Positions 45,689 to 54,482 of a DNA stretch of 64,000 nucleotides are shown one piece after another. The notes under the pieces are model-generated. The model saw nothing but the letters and a program-made list of their open reading frames with translations. It searched no databases and was not told the origin of the DNA. Position 1 is the first letter of the stretch, and each line of letters begins with the position of its first letter. Origin of the DNA: JAUIAS01 sp030425395 (GTDB lineage Bacteria > Pseudomonadota > Alphaproteobacteria > Rhodobacterales > Rhodobacteraceae); the NCBI GenBank assembly GCA_043553855.1, contig CP121336.1, forward strand, positions 3,224,001-3,288,000, written 5' to 3'. Both the position numbers and the translations under genes were made by a program.

Positions 45689-45750
45689 GGGAGCGAGGGG
45701 CGCTGCCCCTCGCGCTCCCCGGGATATTTGGAGCAAGAGAAAAAGGCGGA
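45689..45750 (+). repeat. Dispersed palindromic unit, copy B
   Basis: GGGAGCGAGGGGC, three-base loop, GCCCCTCGCGCTCCC (one 2-base bulge), then CCGGGATATTT, two bases, AGCAAGAGAAAAAGGCG. Same layout as 39737-39792 on the other strand. It lies between iscR and the desulfurase gene and could modulate expression inside the operon. Confidence 0.65.
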
Positions 45751-45754
45751 CGGT

Positions 45755-46843
45755 GTGAACGGGCGCGTCTATCTGGACTGGAATGCGACCGCACCGTTGC
45801 GGCACGAGGCGCGCGCGGCGATGATCGCGGCGATGGACGTTTTGGGCAATCCGTCGTCGGTGCATGCCGAGGGGCGCGCGGCCAAGGCCATTGTCGAGCG
45901 GGCGCGCCAACAGGTTGCCACCGCGTTTGGCGCGGACGGCGCGGATGTGATCTTTACCTCCGGCGCGACAGAGGCGGCGGCGCTTGCGCTTGAAGGGCGG
46001 GATGTCCGGGTATCGCCGGTTGAACATGATGCGGTAAGCTCCTGGGGCTTGCTGGCACCGCAGATTTTCGCTTTTGCGGAAAATGGCACACTTGTTCCGG
46101 GACCGCACGCGGCTGAGTGGGACCCGATCGTAGCCCTGACCGCGGCCAACAGCGAGACCGGTATTCTGACCGATCTTGCACCCTTTGCAAAAGCGGCACC
46201 GGGCCGTCTGGTGGTGGATGCCACGCAGGTGTTCGGCAAGCGGCCCTTCGCGTTCAACTGGAGTGGGGCCCAGATGGCCATCTGTTCGGCGCACAAGCTG
46301 GGTGGGCCCAAGGGGGTCGGGGCGCTTGTGGTCAAGCGCGGAACCGAGGTCGTGCCGCGGATCCGGGGGGGCGGGCAGGAGATGGGCCGCCGCTCGGGGA
46401 CGGAAAATGTCATCGGGATCGCAGGATTTGGCGCGGCGGCAGAGGCTGCGCAGCGCGATCTGGAGGCGGGTGTCTGGGACCGGGTCGAGAAACTTAGAAA
46501 TATTCTAGAAAACGGTCTTGAGGCTGGCGCAAACAAGACTATTTTTGTCGGGAAAGACGCGCCTCGACTCCCGAACACGTCTTGCTTGGCCGCGCCGGGC
46601 TGGAAGGGCGAGACGCAGGTGATGCAGATGGACCTTGCGGGGTTTGCCATTTCGGCGGGTTCGGCGTGTTCCAGCGGCAAGGTACGCGCAAGCCGCGTGC
46701 TGCGGGCGATGGGCTTTGATGACGAGGTGGCGCGATCCGCCATCCGCGTCAGTCTGGGGCTCGAGGTAACAGAAGAGGACGTGCTGCGCTTTGTCGATGC
46801 GTGGTGCGCAAAGCAAAAGAAATTCCGCGCCCGCACTGCTTGA
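45755..46843 (+). CDS. Cysteine desulfurase, IscS/NifS-like
   Basis: PLP enzyme that takes sulfur from cysteine. With GTG 45755 the product has 362 residues and begins VNGRVYLDWNATAPLRHEARAAM, the usual class start (YLDWNATAP). FTSGATEAAALAL near 68, the PLP lysine in SAHKLGGPKGVGALVV near 180 and the active-site cysteine in SAGSACSSGKVRASRV near 305 are intact. It is shorter than IscS (about 400). Upstream frame from 45677 crosses a palindromic repeat and is not used. It is the second gene of the suf operon, which also encodes a SufS-type enzyme at the end, so two desulfurases are cotranscribed. Confidence 0.88.
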   Translation: MNGRVYLDWNATAPLRHEARAAMIAAMDVLGNPSSVHAEGRAAKAIVERARQQVATAFGADGADVIFTSGATEAAALALEGRDVRVSPVEHDAVSSWGLLAPQIFAFAENGTLVPGPHAAEWDPIVALTAANSETGILTDLAPFAKAAPGRLVVDATQVFGKRPFAFNWSGAQMAICSAHKLGGPKGVGALVVKRGTEVVPRIRGGGQEMGRRSGTENVIGIAGFGAAAEAAQRDLEAGVWDRVEKLRNILENGLEAGANKTIFVGKDAPRLPNTSCLAAPGWKGETQVMQMDLAGFAISAGSACSSGKVRASRVLRAMGFDDEVARSAIRVSLGLEVTEEDVLRFVDAWCAKQKKFRARTA

Positions 46844-46873
46844 GTGCGCGTCGTGAAACCAAGGAGGGCCGAA

Positions 46874-48394
46874 ATGGAAGCGTTGGATCAGACACAGGTC
46901 AAGGACGGCGTCGATCAGGAAACCGTGGATGCGGTCCGCGAGGTCGGTACCTATAAATACGGTTGGGAAACCGAGATCGAGATGGAGTTCGCGCCCAAGG
47001 GCCTGACCCCGGATATCGTCAAGCTGATCAGCGAAAAGAACGAAGAACCCGCGTGGATGACCGAATGGCGTCTTGCGGCCTACGATCGCTGGCTCAAGAT
47101 GAAGGAGCCGGACTGGGCGATGGTGGATTATCCTGAGATCGATTTTCAGGATCAGTATTACTATGCCCGCCCCAAGAGCATGGAGGTCAAGCCCAAGTCA
47201 TTGGACGAGGTCGATCCCAAGCTTCTGGCGACCTATGAAAAACTGGGGATTCCGCTGAAGGAACAGATGATCCTTGCCGGTGTCGAAGGGGCCGAGAACG
47301 CCCCCGCAGAAGGCCGCAAGGTGGCCGTCGACGCGGTGTTTGACAGCGTTTCCGTGGGCACGACGTTTCAGGCCGAACTCAGGAAAGCGGGCGTGATATT
47401 CTGCTCTATCTCCGAGGCGATCCGCGAGCATCCCGATCTGGTCAAGAAATACCTTGGCTCGGTGGTTCCGGTTTCCGACAACTTCTATGCAACGCTCAAC
47501 AGCGCGGTGTTTTCGGATGGCTCGTTTGTCTATGTGCCGCCGGGCGTGCGCTGCCCGATGGAGCTTTCGACCTATTTCCGCATCAACGCGGAAAACACCG
47601 GACAGTTCGAACGCACGCTGATCATCGCGGACAAGGGCAGCTATGTCAGCTATCTCGAAGGGTGCACCGCGCCGCAGCGCGACACCTCGCAGCTTCATGC
47701 TGCGGTGGTCGAGATCGTGATAGAAGAAGATGCCGAGGTGAAATATTCGACCGTCCAGAACTGGTATCCCGGTGACGAGAACGGCAAGGGTGGTATCTAT
47801 AACTTTGTGACCAAGCGCGCCGATTGCCGGGGCGATCGGGCCAAGGTGATGTGGACGCAGGTGGAAACCGGGTCTGCGGTGACATGGAAATATCCTTCCT
47901 GCATCCTGCGCGGTGATGACAGCCAGGGCGAATTCTATTCCATCGCGATCACCAACAACATGCAGCAGGCCGATACCGGCACCAAGATGATCCATCTGGG
48001 GCGTAACACCAAGTCGCGCATCGTCTCCAAGGGGATCAGTGCCGGGCGCGCGCAGAATACATATCGCGGGCTGGTGTCGATGCATCCCAAGGCAAAGAAC
48101 AGCCGCAACTATACCCAGTGCGATAGCTTGCTGATCGGTGATAAGTGCGGTGCGCACACGGTTCCCTATATCGAGGTCAAGAACAATTCGTCCCGTGTCG
48201 AGCACGAGGCGACGACCTCCAAGGTTGATGATGATCAGCTGTTCTATTGCCGGTCGCGCGGCATGGATGAGGAAGAGGCCGTCGCGCTGGTGGTGAACGG
48301 GTTCTGCAAGGATGTGCTGCAGGCGCTGCCGATGGAATTTGCGATGGAAGCTCAACAGCTTGTCGCGATCTCCCTCGAAGGGTCCGTTGGGTGA
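46874..48394 (+). CDS. sufB: Fe-S cluster assembly scaffold SufB
   Basis: Central scaffold of the SufBC2D complex. 506 residues; the core pattern PVSDNFYATLNSAVFSDGSFVYVPPGVRCPMELSTYFRINAENTGQFERTLIIADKGSYVSYLEGCTAP is complete, and the C-terminal NSSRVEHEATTSKVDDDQLFYCRSRG carries the conserved cysteine region. ATG 46874 follows AAGGAGGG; a GTG at 46844 lies only a few bases after the desulfurase stop. Its stop overlaps the start of a small membrane protein gene. Confidence 0.97.
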   Translation: MEALDQTQVKDGVDQETVDAVREVGTYKYGWETEIEMEFAPKGLTPDIVKLISEKNEEPAWMTEWRLAAYDRWLKMKEPDWAMVDYPEIDFQDQYYYARPKSMEVKPKSLDEVDPKLLATYEKLGIPLKEQMILAGVEGAENAPAEGRKVAVDAVFDSVSVGTTFQAELRKAGVIFCSISEAIREHPDLVKKYLGSVVPVSDNFYATLNSAVFSDGSFVYVPPGVRCPMELSTYFRINAENTGQFERTLIIADKGSYVSYLEGCTAPQRDTSQLHAAVVEIVIEEDAEVKYSTVQNWYPGDENGKGGIYNFVTKRADCRGDRAKVMWTQVETGSAVTWKYPSCILRGDDSQGEFYSIAITNNMQQADTGTKMIHLGRNTKSRIVSKGISAGRAQNTYRGLVSMHPKAKNSRNYTQCDSLLIGDKCGAHTVPYIEVKNNSSRVEHEATTSKVDDDQLFYCRSRGMDEEEAVALVVNGFCKDVLQALPMEFAMEAQQLVAISLEGSVG

Positions 48395-48597
48395 GCCCAG
48401 AGGCGATCAATGCGCTGGCCGTGCAATCGGCCGGGCCCGCAATTGGCGTCTTCCTCGGCGTTCTGGTGGGCCTTGGGCTGCGCCGGCGCGCGGGCAAGAC
48501 TGATGGGCTTTTGGGCAATTCGGTTCTGCTGACCGCGTCGGCTGCCGGCGGGGCTGCATTGCTGGTGATGATGGTGATCCGGGCGCTGATCGGCTGA
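48391..48597 (+). CDS. Small membrane protein in the suf operon
   Basis: A 68-residue protein starting at GTG 48391, which overlaps the sufB stop by four bases (GTGA). Two hydrophobic stretches (SAGPAIGVFLGVLVGLGL and SVLLTASAAGGAALLVMMVI) are separated by a basic RRRAGK loop. No family is recognised. Translational coupling to sufB suggests that it is expressed; its role in Fe-S assembly is unknown. Confidence 0.65.
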   Translation: MSPEAINALAVQSAGPAIGVFLGVLVGLGLRRRAGKTDGLLGNSVLLTASAAGGAALLVMMVIRALIG

Positions 48598-48632
48598 GAC
48601 GGACCCAAGACGGAAGACAAGGGGAAACGGGA

Positions 48633-48944
48633 ATGATCGTAACCACCACGCAGACGGTCGAAGGCCGCAGGATTACGGATTACCGGGGGATCGTCGTGGG
48701 CGAGGCCATTCTGGGCGCGAATGTGTTCCGCGATCTGTTCGCGGGGATCACCGACATCATCGGGGGCCGGTCCGGTGCCTATGAACAGGAACTGGGCAGG
48801 GCGCGTGCCATTGCGCTCGAAGAACTCGAAGAGCGGGCCCGCGCGCAGGGCGGTAACGCGGTTGTCGGTGTGGACCTTGATTACGAAGTTGTCGGCAAGA
48901 TGCTGATGGTGTCGGCATCGGGCACGGCGGTGGTTCTGGACTGA
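48633..48944 (+). CDS. YbjQ/UPF0145 family protein
   Basis: A 103-residue protein of the YbjQ family (DUF74, heavy-metal-binding domain). It begins MIVTTTQTVEGRRITDYRGIVVGEAILGANVFRDLFAGITDIIGGRSGAYEQEL and includes ARAQGGNAVVGVDLDYEVV, both typical. The family forms pentameric barrels of unknown function. A GGGGAAACGGG site precedes the start. The next gene starts 2 bp after its stop. Confidence 0.88.
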   Translation: MIVTTTQTVEGRRITDYRGIVVGEAILGANVFRDLFAGITDIIGGRSGAYEQELGRARAIALEELEERARAQGGNAVVGVDLDYEVVGKMLMVSASGTAVVLD

Positions 48945-48945
48945 G

Positions 48946-49554
48946 ATGAAGGGCGACACCCGTCATAAGATTCCGGCTCCGGAATTGACCCTTCCCGAGG
49001 AAGAGGAAGCCTTGCTGCGTGCCCATTACGCGGCGGCGGGTGTGATCCTTGAATATGGATCAGGTGGGTCCACTGTCGTGGGTGCCGAGATGCCCGGTAA
49101 ACATGTTGTCAGCGTCGAGAGCGACAAACTCTGGGCCAAAAACATGGAGCGGTTCTTTGAACAGAACCCGCCTGCGCCGGGCACGGATGTGGAGATTGTT
49201 CATGTCAACATCGGCCCGACGGCGGCATGGGGCAAGCCCGCAAATGATGAGGAATGGCGGCGATATCCGCGATATCCTTTGGGGGTCTGGCGGCGCGAGG
49301 GGTTCCGCCACCCGGATGTGGTTCTGGTGGATGGACGGTTTCGCATGGGCTGCGCGCTGGCCACTGCTTTTTCGATCACCCGCCCGGTGACGATCCTGTT
49401 TGACGATTACGCCAAACGGGAACGCAACCATCAGATCGAGGAATTTATCGGCACTCCGCGCCTTACGGGGCGGATGGCCGAGTTCGAAGTGGAGCCGACG
49501 GCCGTGCCGGCCGATCGGCTTTTGCAAATCATGAGGTTCATGCTGCACCCGTGA
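48946..49554 (+). CDS. Hypothetical protein, SAM-methyltransferase-like fold
   Basis: A 202-residue protein with EYGSGGSTVVGAEMPGKHVVSVESDKLWAKNM near residue 36, resembling the glycine loop and acidic loop of Rossmann methyltransferases, and VVLVDGRFRMGCALATAFS near 122. No catalytic motif is evident. It sits in the suf operon between ybjQ and sufC, with 26 bp to the sufC start. Its job is not known; the operon position could be incidental. Confidence 0.6.
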   Translation: MKGDTRHKIPAPELTLPEEEEALLRAHYAAAGVILEYGSGGSTVVGAEMPGKHVVSVESDKLWAKNMERFFEQNPPAPGTDVEIVHVNIGPTAAWGKPANDEEWRRYPRYPLGVWRREGFRHPDVVLVDGRFRMGCALATAFSITRPVTILFDDYAKRERNHQIEEFIGTPRLTGRMAEFEVEPTAVPADRLLQIMRFMLHP

Positions 49555-49580
49555 GGGTCTGGCCAGAAGGGATCAAAAAT

Positions 49581-50336
49581 ATGCTTGAAATCAAAAACTT
49601 GCACGTCAAACTTGAAGAAGAAGACAAGGTCATTCTGAAGGGTGTGGACCTGACCGTCGAAGCGGGAAAGGTCCATGCGATCATGGGGCCGAACGGATCG
49701 GGAAAGTCGACCTTGTCCTATGTCCTGTCGGGGCGTGACGGCTATGAGGTGACGGACGGTTCTGCGCATTTGGGCGATATTGATCTGCTTGAGATCGAGC
49801 CGGAAGAACGCGCAGCGGCAGGGTTGTTCCTGGCGTTTCAGTATCCCGTGGAAATCCCGGGTGTGGGCAACATGACCTTTTTGCGCACGGCCGTGAATGC
49901 ACAGCGCAAGGCACGTGGCGAAGAGGAAATGAGCGCGGCTGAGTTCCTCAAGGTGATCCGCGCGCGTTCAAAGGATCTCAAGATCGACGCGGAGATGCTC
50001 AAGCGTCCGGTGAACGTGGGCTTCTCGGGGGGCGAAAAGAAGCGCAACGAAATCCTGCAGATGGCGATGCTGGAACCCAAGATGTGCATTCTTGACGAAA
50101 CCGATTCCGGTCTTGACGTGGATGCGATGAAGCTTGTCTCCGAAGGTGTGAACGCGCTGCGCAGCGAAGGCCGCGGGTTCCTTGTTATCACGCATTATCA
50201 AAGGCTTCTGGATCACATCAAACCTGATGTTGTGCACATCATGGCCGATGGACGCATCGTCAAGACCGGTGGGCCTGAGCTTGCGCTCGAGGTCGAGACG
50301 AACGGATATGCCGACATCCTGTCGGAGGTGGCGTGA
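49581..50336 (+). CDS. sufC: Fe-S assembly ATPase SufC
   Basis: ABC-type ATPase of the SufBCD scaffold, 251 residues. Walker A GPNGSGKST is near residue 35, the signature FSGGEKKRNEILQM near 150 and Walker B MCILDETDSGLDVDAM near 172, followed by THYQRLL. ATG 49581 has AGAAGGG upstream; the longer frame from 49551 starts inside the preceding gene. Stop and the sufD start overlap by one base (TGATG). Confidence 0.96.
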   Translation: MLEIKNLHVKLEEEDKVILKGVDLTVEAGKVHAIMGPNGSGKSTLSYVLSGRDGYEVTDGSAHLGDIDLLEIEPEERAAAGLFLAFQYPVEIPGVGNMTFLRTAVNAQRKARGEEEMSAAEFLKVIRARSKDLKIDAEMLKRPVNVGFSGGEKKRNEILQMAMLEPKMCILDETDSGLDVDAMKLVSEGVNALRSEGRGFLVITHYQRLLDHIKPDVVHIMADGRIVKTGGPELALEVETNGYADILSEVA

Positions 50337-51619
50337 TGGCCGTTGCGCAGAGCATGACAGAGGCGACCGACGATCGCATTGCCGCGCTCAGCATGCCGGA
50401 AGGCGGCTGGAGCCATGCCGCGCGGCGCGGGGCATTGGCGCGGTTGCAGGACATGGGCCTGCCCAAACGGCGCGACGAATATTGGAAGTTCACCCGGCCA
50501 GACACGCTCAATACCGTGGCTGTTCCCGAGGCGGCGATCTTTGAGCATGACGAAGCCCCTGTTTTCGGTGAGGTCGATCGCCTGAAGGTGGTGTTTGTCG
50601 ATGGTGTGTTCGATGCCGACGCGTCCGACGATCTGAGCCTCGAAGGAATCGAGATTGACCGGCTGGCGGCGGTGGCCAAGGCGGACATCCATTGGGCGAA
50701 AGAGCTGTATGGCACGCTGGAGACTGCAGGCCAGTCACCCGTGGCGCGTCCGCATGCGGCGTTGAACACGGCTTTTGCCGAAGACGGGGTATTGATCCGG
50801 GTGACAGGCACGCCGTCCAAGCCGGTCAGCCTGATCTACCACCACCGCGACACCACCTCGGATGCGATCCTGCACCATGTTGTGCGCGTTGAAAGCGGCG
50901 CGAGCCTGACCGTTCTGGAAAACGGCCCGGCGGCGGCGCGGTTCAACAAGGTGATGGAAGTGGACGTGGCGGACGGCGGCATTTTTCATCATGTGCGCGC
51001 GCAGGGGCGTGATCACGAACGCCGCGCGGTGACGCATATCTTTGCCCGCCTTGGCACCGAGTCGGTCTTCAAGACCTTTACACTGACCGTGAATGGACAA
51101 CTGACGCGCAATGAATGCGTGGTTGAATTGACTGGCGATGACGCCGTGGCCCATGTGGCGGGTGCCTGCGTCGGGGATGGCGATTTTCACCATGATGACA
51201 CCGTGTTCATTACCCATGACGCGGTGAATTGCGAAAGCCGCCAGGTCTTCAAAAAGGTGCTTCGGAACGGTGCCACCGGCGTGTTCCAGGGGAAAATTCT
51301 GGTGCGGCAAGGGGCACAGAAGACCGATGGCTACCAGATCAGCCAATCGTTGCTTCTGGACGAAGACAGTCAGTTCCTCGCCAAGCCCGAGCTGGAAATC
51401 TATGCCGATGATGTGGCGTGTTCGCACGGGTCCACATCGGGCGCGATCGACGAAGATGCGTTGTTTTATCTGCGGTCACGTGGTGTTCCCGAAGGGCCTG
51501 CAACCGATCTGCTGACGCTGGCGTTTCTGGCCGAAGCGGTGGACGAGATAGAGGACGAAGCGATTTCCGAGGAACTGGTAAATCGCCTGCGTGGCTGGCT
51601 GGATCGACGCCGAAGCTGA
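50336..51619 (+). CDS. sufD: Fe-S assembly protein SufD
   Basis: Second scaffold subunit, 427 residues. The C-terminal part HDAVNCESRQVFKKVLRNGATGVFQGKILVRQGAQKTDGYQISQSLLLDEDSQFLAKPELEIYADDVACSHGSTSGAIDEDALFYLRSRGV matches the SufB/D family closely. The N-terminal helical region (PKRRDEYWKFTRPD) is typical for SufD. Coupled to sufC and to the membrane protein gene that follows (TGATG overlap at 51617-51621). Confidence 0.95.
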   Translation: MAVAQSMTEATDDRIAALSMPEGGWSHAARRGALARLQDMGLPKRRDEYWKFTRPDTLNTVAVPEAAIFEHDEAPVFGEVDRLKVVFVDGVFDADASDDLSLEGIEIDRLAAVAKADIHWAKELYGTLETAGQSPVARPHAALNTAFAEDGVLIRVTGTPSKPVSLIYHHRDTTSDAILHHVVRVESGASLTVLENGPAAARFNKVMEVDVADGGIFHHVRAQGRDHERRAVTHIFARLGTESVFKTFTLTVNGQLTRNECVVELTGDDAVAHVAGACVGDGDFHHDDTVFITHDAVNCESRQVFKKVLRNGATGVFQGKILVRQGAQKTDGYQISQSLLLDEDSQFLAKPELEIYADDVACSHGSTSGAIDEDALFYLRSRGVPEGPATDLLTLAFLAEAVDEIEDEAISEELVNRLRGWLDRRRS

Positions 51620-52104
51620 TGCCTGTCACCACCGACATCGTGGCCACCTATCGGGGGCCGGGCCGGGTCGTGGACCGGTTGTTGGCCATGGGCGTGCGGG
51701 AGGACCGCGCGCTCGCTTTTCTCATGGGGTTCAGCGGGCTGGCATTTGTGGCCCAGCTTCCTGCATTGTCGCGCAAGGCCCACCTGACCGGAGAGCCGCT
51801 TGATATGCTGATGGGTGGCGCGCTTCTTGGTTCGGTCATCATGTTGCCGCTGTTGCTCTATGTGGTGGCGCTGGTGTCGCATTGGGTGGCCCGCCTTTTT
51901 GGTGGAAAAGGAACGGGTTACGGCGCAAGGCTCGCGTTGTTCTGGGCTTTGCTCGCCTCATCTCCTCTGGTGCTTCTCAACGGTCTTGTGGCAGGGTTCA
52001 TCGGAGAAGGCCCGGCGCTGACAGGGGTTGGGCTGTTGTGGTCCGGGGTGTTTCTTTGGTTCTGGTTCGGTGGTTTGCGCCGGACACAGTGGGGCGGTGC
52101 ATAG
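51619..52104 (+). CDS. Yip1-like membrane protein (first of two)
   Basis: A 161-residue protein with four probable membrane segments (FLMGFSGLAFVAQLPAL, GGALLGSVIMLPLLLYVVALV, LALFWALLASSPLVLLNGLVAGF, VGLLWSGVFLWFWFGGL). It begins at the sufD stop (ATG 51619). The pattern resembles YIP1-family membrane proteins, which are frequently placed at this point in alphaproteobacterial suf operons. No enzymatic motif is seen. Confidence 0.7.
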   Translation: MPVTTDIVATYRGPGRVVDRLLAMGVREDRALAFLMGFSGLAFVAQLPALSRKAHLTGEPLDMLMGGALLGSVIMLPLLLYVVALVSHWVARLFGGKGTGYGARLALFWALLASSPLVLLNGLVAGFIGEGPALTGVGLLWSGVFLWFWFGGLRRTQWGGA

Positions 52105-52106
52105 GC

Positions 52107-52667
52107 ATGGAAAACTGGGTCAATCTTGCTGTTTTGTCGGTGCGAAACCCGGCCGAGGCGGCGCGACGCGTAATCGCACTTGATCTGTCGCGCGACACGC
52201 TGTGGATCGCCATCGCGTTGGTTTCGGTTCTCAATACGTTGGTGTTTTCGCTTTCGAACATGGCGTTGCCGGTGCCCTTGCCGCCTGTGATGACCGCTCC
52301 GGCGATCTATTTCCTGATGTCCGCCGGCAGTCTTGTGCTGGCGATCATCGCGCTGTTCTGGACCGGTCGCGCGTTGGGCGGGCAGGGCAGCATGACGGAT
52401 GTCATGTCCGTGGTTGTCTGGCTTCAGGTGTTGCGCCTGATTGTTCAGGCGTTTTCTTTTGTCCTGATAATTGTGGCCCCCGGGGTTTCCGCGCTGTTTG
52501 TGATGATCGCGGGATTGATCGGGCTTTGGATCATGCTGCATTTCGTGAATGAAGCGCACCGTTTTGGCAGCTTGTGGCGTGCCTTTGGCGTGCTTATCGC
52601 GGCCTTTTTGGCGATTGTTATGGGCTTGTCGCTGGTCTTGTCTTTGATCGGCGTGGGTGGAATGTGA
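52107..52667 (+). CDS. Yip1 family membrane protein (second of two)
   Basis: A 186-residue, highly hydrophobic protein with about five membrane segments (TLWIAIALVSVLNTLVFSLS, APAIYFLMSAGSLVLAIIALFW, VLRLIVQAFSFVLIIVAPGVSALFVMIAGLIG, and a last one near the C-terminus). The start MENWVNLAVLSVRNPAEAARRVIALDL matches Rhodobacteraceae YIP1 proteins. It starts 2 bp after the previous gene, and sufS follows 15 bp later. Together with the gene before it, it may form a membrane complex, but its link to Fe-S assembly is unknown. Confidence 0.75.
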   Translation: MENWVNLAVLSVRNPAEAARRVIALDLSRDTLWIAIALVSVLNTLVFSLSNMALPVPLPPVMTAPAIYFLMSAGSLVLAIIALFWTGRALGGQGSMTDVMSVVVWLQVLRLIVQAFSFVLIIVAPGVSALFVMIAGLIGLWIMLHFVNEAHRFGSLWRAFGVLIAAFLAIVMGLSLVLSLIGVGGM

Positions 52668-52682
52668 TGGGGCGTCAAAGCG

Positions 52683-53903
52683 ATGTATGATGTAGCGAAA
52701 ATTCGCGGGGATTTCCCGATTTTGACCCGAGAGGTCAACGGCAAGCCATTGGTTTACCTTGATAACGGGGCATCGGCGCAAAAACCGCAGGTGGTGATCG
52801 ACGCCGTCACCCGTGCCTATGCCGAGGAATATTCAAACGTCCATCGCGGACTGCATTACCTGTCGAATCTCGCCACCGAGAAATACGAGAGCGTGCGCGG
52901 AACCATTGCACGGTTCCTTGGTGCGCCGGATGAGGAAGAGATCGTGTTCACCTCGGGCACGACCGAAGGCATCAACCTTGTTGCCTATGGCTGGGCGATG
53001 CCACGTATGCAGGCGGGGGATGAAATCATCCTTTCGGTGATGGAACACCACGCCAATATCGTGCCTTGGCATTTCCTGCGCGAGCGGCAGGGCGTCGTAT
53101 TGAAATGGGTGGATGTGGACACGAACGGGGATCTTGATCCTCAGGCCGTTCTGGATGCGATCACGCCGCGCACCAAGCTGATTGCGATCACGCAGATGTC
53201 CAACGTTCTGGGCACAGTCGTGGACGTAAAGGAAATCTGCGACGGCGCGCGCGAACAGGGTATTCCTGTTCTGGTCGATGGCAGCCAATCGGCCGTGCAT
53301 ATGCCGGTGAACGTGGCCGAGATCGGCTGCGATTTTTTTGCGATCACCGGGCACAAGCTTTATGGCCCGTCCGGGTCGGGCGCGATCTATATCCGGCGCG
53401 AGCGCATGGACGAAATGCGCCCCTTTATCGGCGGCGGTGATATGATCAAGGAGGTCACGCGCGACGCGGTGACCTATAACGATCCGCCAATGAAATTCGA
53501 GGCCGGAACCCCCGGTATCGTCCAGACCATCGGTCTTGGGGTCGCGCTGGATTACATGATGGGTCTGGGAATGGACAACATCGCGGCCCATGAACAGGGG
53601 TTGCGCGATTACGCGCGTGACCGGCTGGATGGGCTGAACTGGCTTCAGGTTCAGGGCAAATCGGCGGGCAAGGGGGCGATCTTTTCCTTTACGCTGGACG
53701 GGGCAGCCCACGCGCATGACATCTCGACCATCCTCGACAAAAAGGGCGTCGCAGTGCGCGCCGGTCAGCACTGCGTCGGCCCCCTGATGGAGCATCTGGG
53801 TGTTTCGGCGACGTGCCGCGCGTCCTTTGGCCTTTATAACACCACCCAAGAGGTCGATACACTGATCGACGCACTTGAACTGGCGCATGATTTGTTCGGT
53901 TAA
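52683..53903 (+). CDS. sufS: SufS-type cysteine desulfurase
   Basis: Provides sulfur to SufBCD. The 406 residues match E. coli SufS: LDNGASAQKPQVVIDA near 21, NVHRGLHYLS near 52, PLP lysine in ITGHKLYGPSG (Lys225) and the active-site cysteine in AVRAGQHC (Cys364). It is the last gene of the operon, followed by a terminator. sufE, sufA and sufT-like genes, which often follow in relatives, are absent from this window. Confidence 0.95.
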   Translation: MYDVAKIRGDFPILTREVNGKPLVYLDNGASAQKPQVVIDAVTRAYAEEYSNVHRGLHYLSNLATEKYESVRGTIARFLGAPDEEEIVFTSGTTEGINLVAYGWAMPRMQAGDEIILSVMEHHANIVPWHFLRERQGVVLKWVDVDTNGDLDPQAVLDAITPRTKLIAITQMSNVLGTVVDVKEICDGAREQGIPVLVDGSQSAVHMPVNVAEIGCDFFAITGHKLYGPSGSGAIYIRRERMDEMRPFIGGGDMIKEVTRDAVTYNDPPMKFEAGTPGIVQTIGLGVALDYMMGLGMDNIAAHEQGLRDYARDRLDGLNWLQVQGKSAGKGAIFSFTLDGAAHAHDISTILDKKGVAVRAGQHCVGPLMEHLGVSATCRASFGLYNTTQEVDTLIDALELAHDLFG

Positions 53904-53915
53904 AAACCGACGCGA

Positions 53916-53946
53916 GACGGGCGCAAAAGCAATTGCACCCGTCTTT
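53916..53946 (+). terminator. Terminator of the suf operon
   Basis: GACGGG (53916-53921) pairs with CCCGTC (53938-53943), followed by TTT; a one-base mismatch and a further GC pair extend it inwards. It lies 13 bp after sufS and before tRNA-Arg. Confidence 0.6.
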
Positions 53947-53969
53947 GGAATGGTCTATCCCGACCGCGT

Positions 53970-54046
53970 GGACCCATAGCTCAGCTGGATAGAGCGCTGC
54001 CCTCCGAAGGCAGAGGCCAGAGGTTCGAATCCTCTTGGGTCCGCCA
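53970..54046 (+). tRNA. tRNA-Arg (anticodon CCG)
   Basis: Full cloverleaf: acceptor GGACCCA / TGGGTCC, D-arm GCTC/GAGC, anticodon stem CTGCC/GGCAG with loop CTCCGAA (anticodon CCG), T-arm AGAGG-TTCGAAT-CCTCT, discriminator G and encoded CCA (54044-54046). The insertion remnants and the exosortase locus start right behind it, as is usual for islands at tRNA genes. Confidence 0.95.
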
Positions 54047-54159
54047 CTACCTCCCTCCAAGTATTTGAAATACAATTAAATTATTCCGTTATCCTGAATC
54101 GTATCCCCCAATTTATCCCCCTCTTGATCATGGAACCCTTTGGAACAAGAAGGCTAAAC

Positions 54160-54440
54160 TGTAAATGTCGATTTCCGCTGAGAAGTGACCCGGTAGCCCA
54201 ATAATTTCCCACTGATTTTTGGCCTATGTGAACACGCTGCCCCTTCGGAAGCGGTCGGGGAAAGAAGGAGTGATCGACATGGGATTTTTGAGTGCTATCC
54301 GACGCTGGCTGCCCATCAATCGTTTACATGGCAAACGATGACAGGGGGCATTACGCGACATAATGCCGATCCGCGAGATTTCACGGCGCACCGAGCTGTC
54401 TCGCGACACTATCAGAAAGTATTGGAGATGTCCCGTTCTA
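54160..54440 (+). mobile_element. IS21-type element remnant (left end and start of istA)
   Basis: From about 54160 (TGTAAATGTCGATTTCCGCTG, GAGAAGTGACCCGG) the DNA looks like the terminal part of an IS21-family element. At 54343-54440 a frame reads RDIMPIREISRRTELSRDTIRKYW, which matches the helix-turn-helix near the N-terminus of IstA transposases. There is no start in frame, the segment breaks off after about 30 residues, and istB is absent. The whole gap 54047-54482 is otherwise without genes. The exact ends and family are judged by eye. Confidence 0.6.
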
Positions 54441-54482
54441 GGGCCGCAAAACCACCCATACGCCTTGTTTGGCTTTTGGAAT

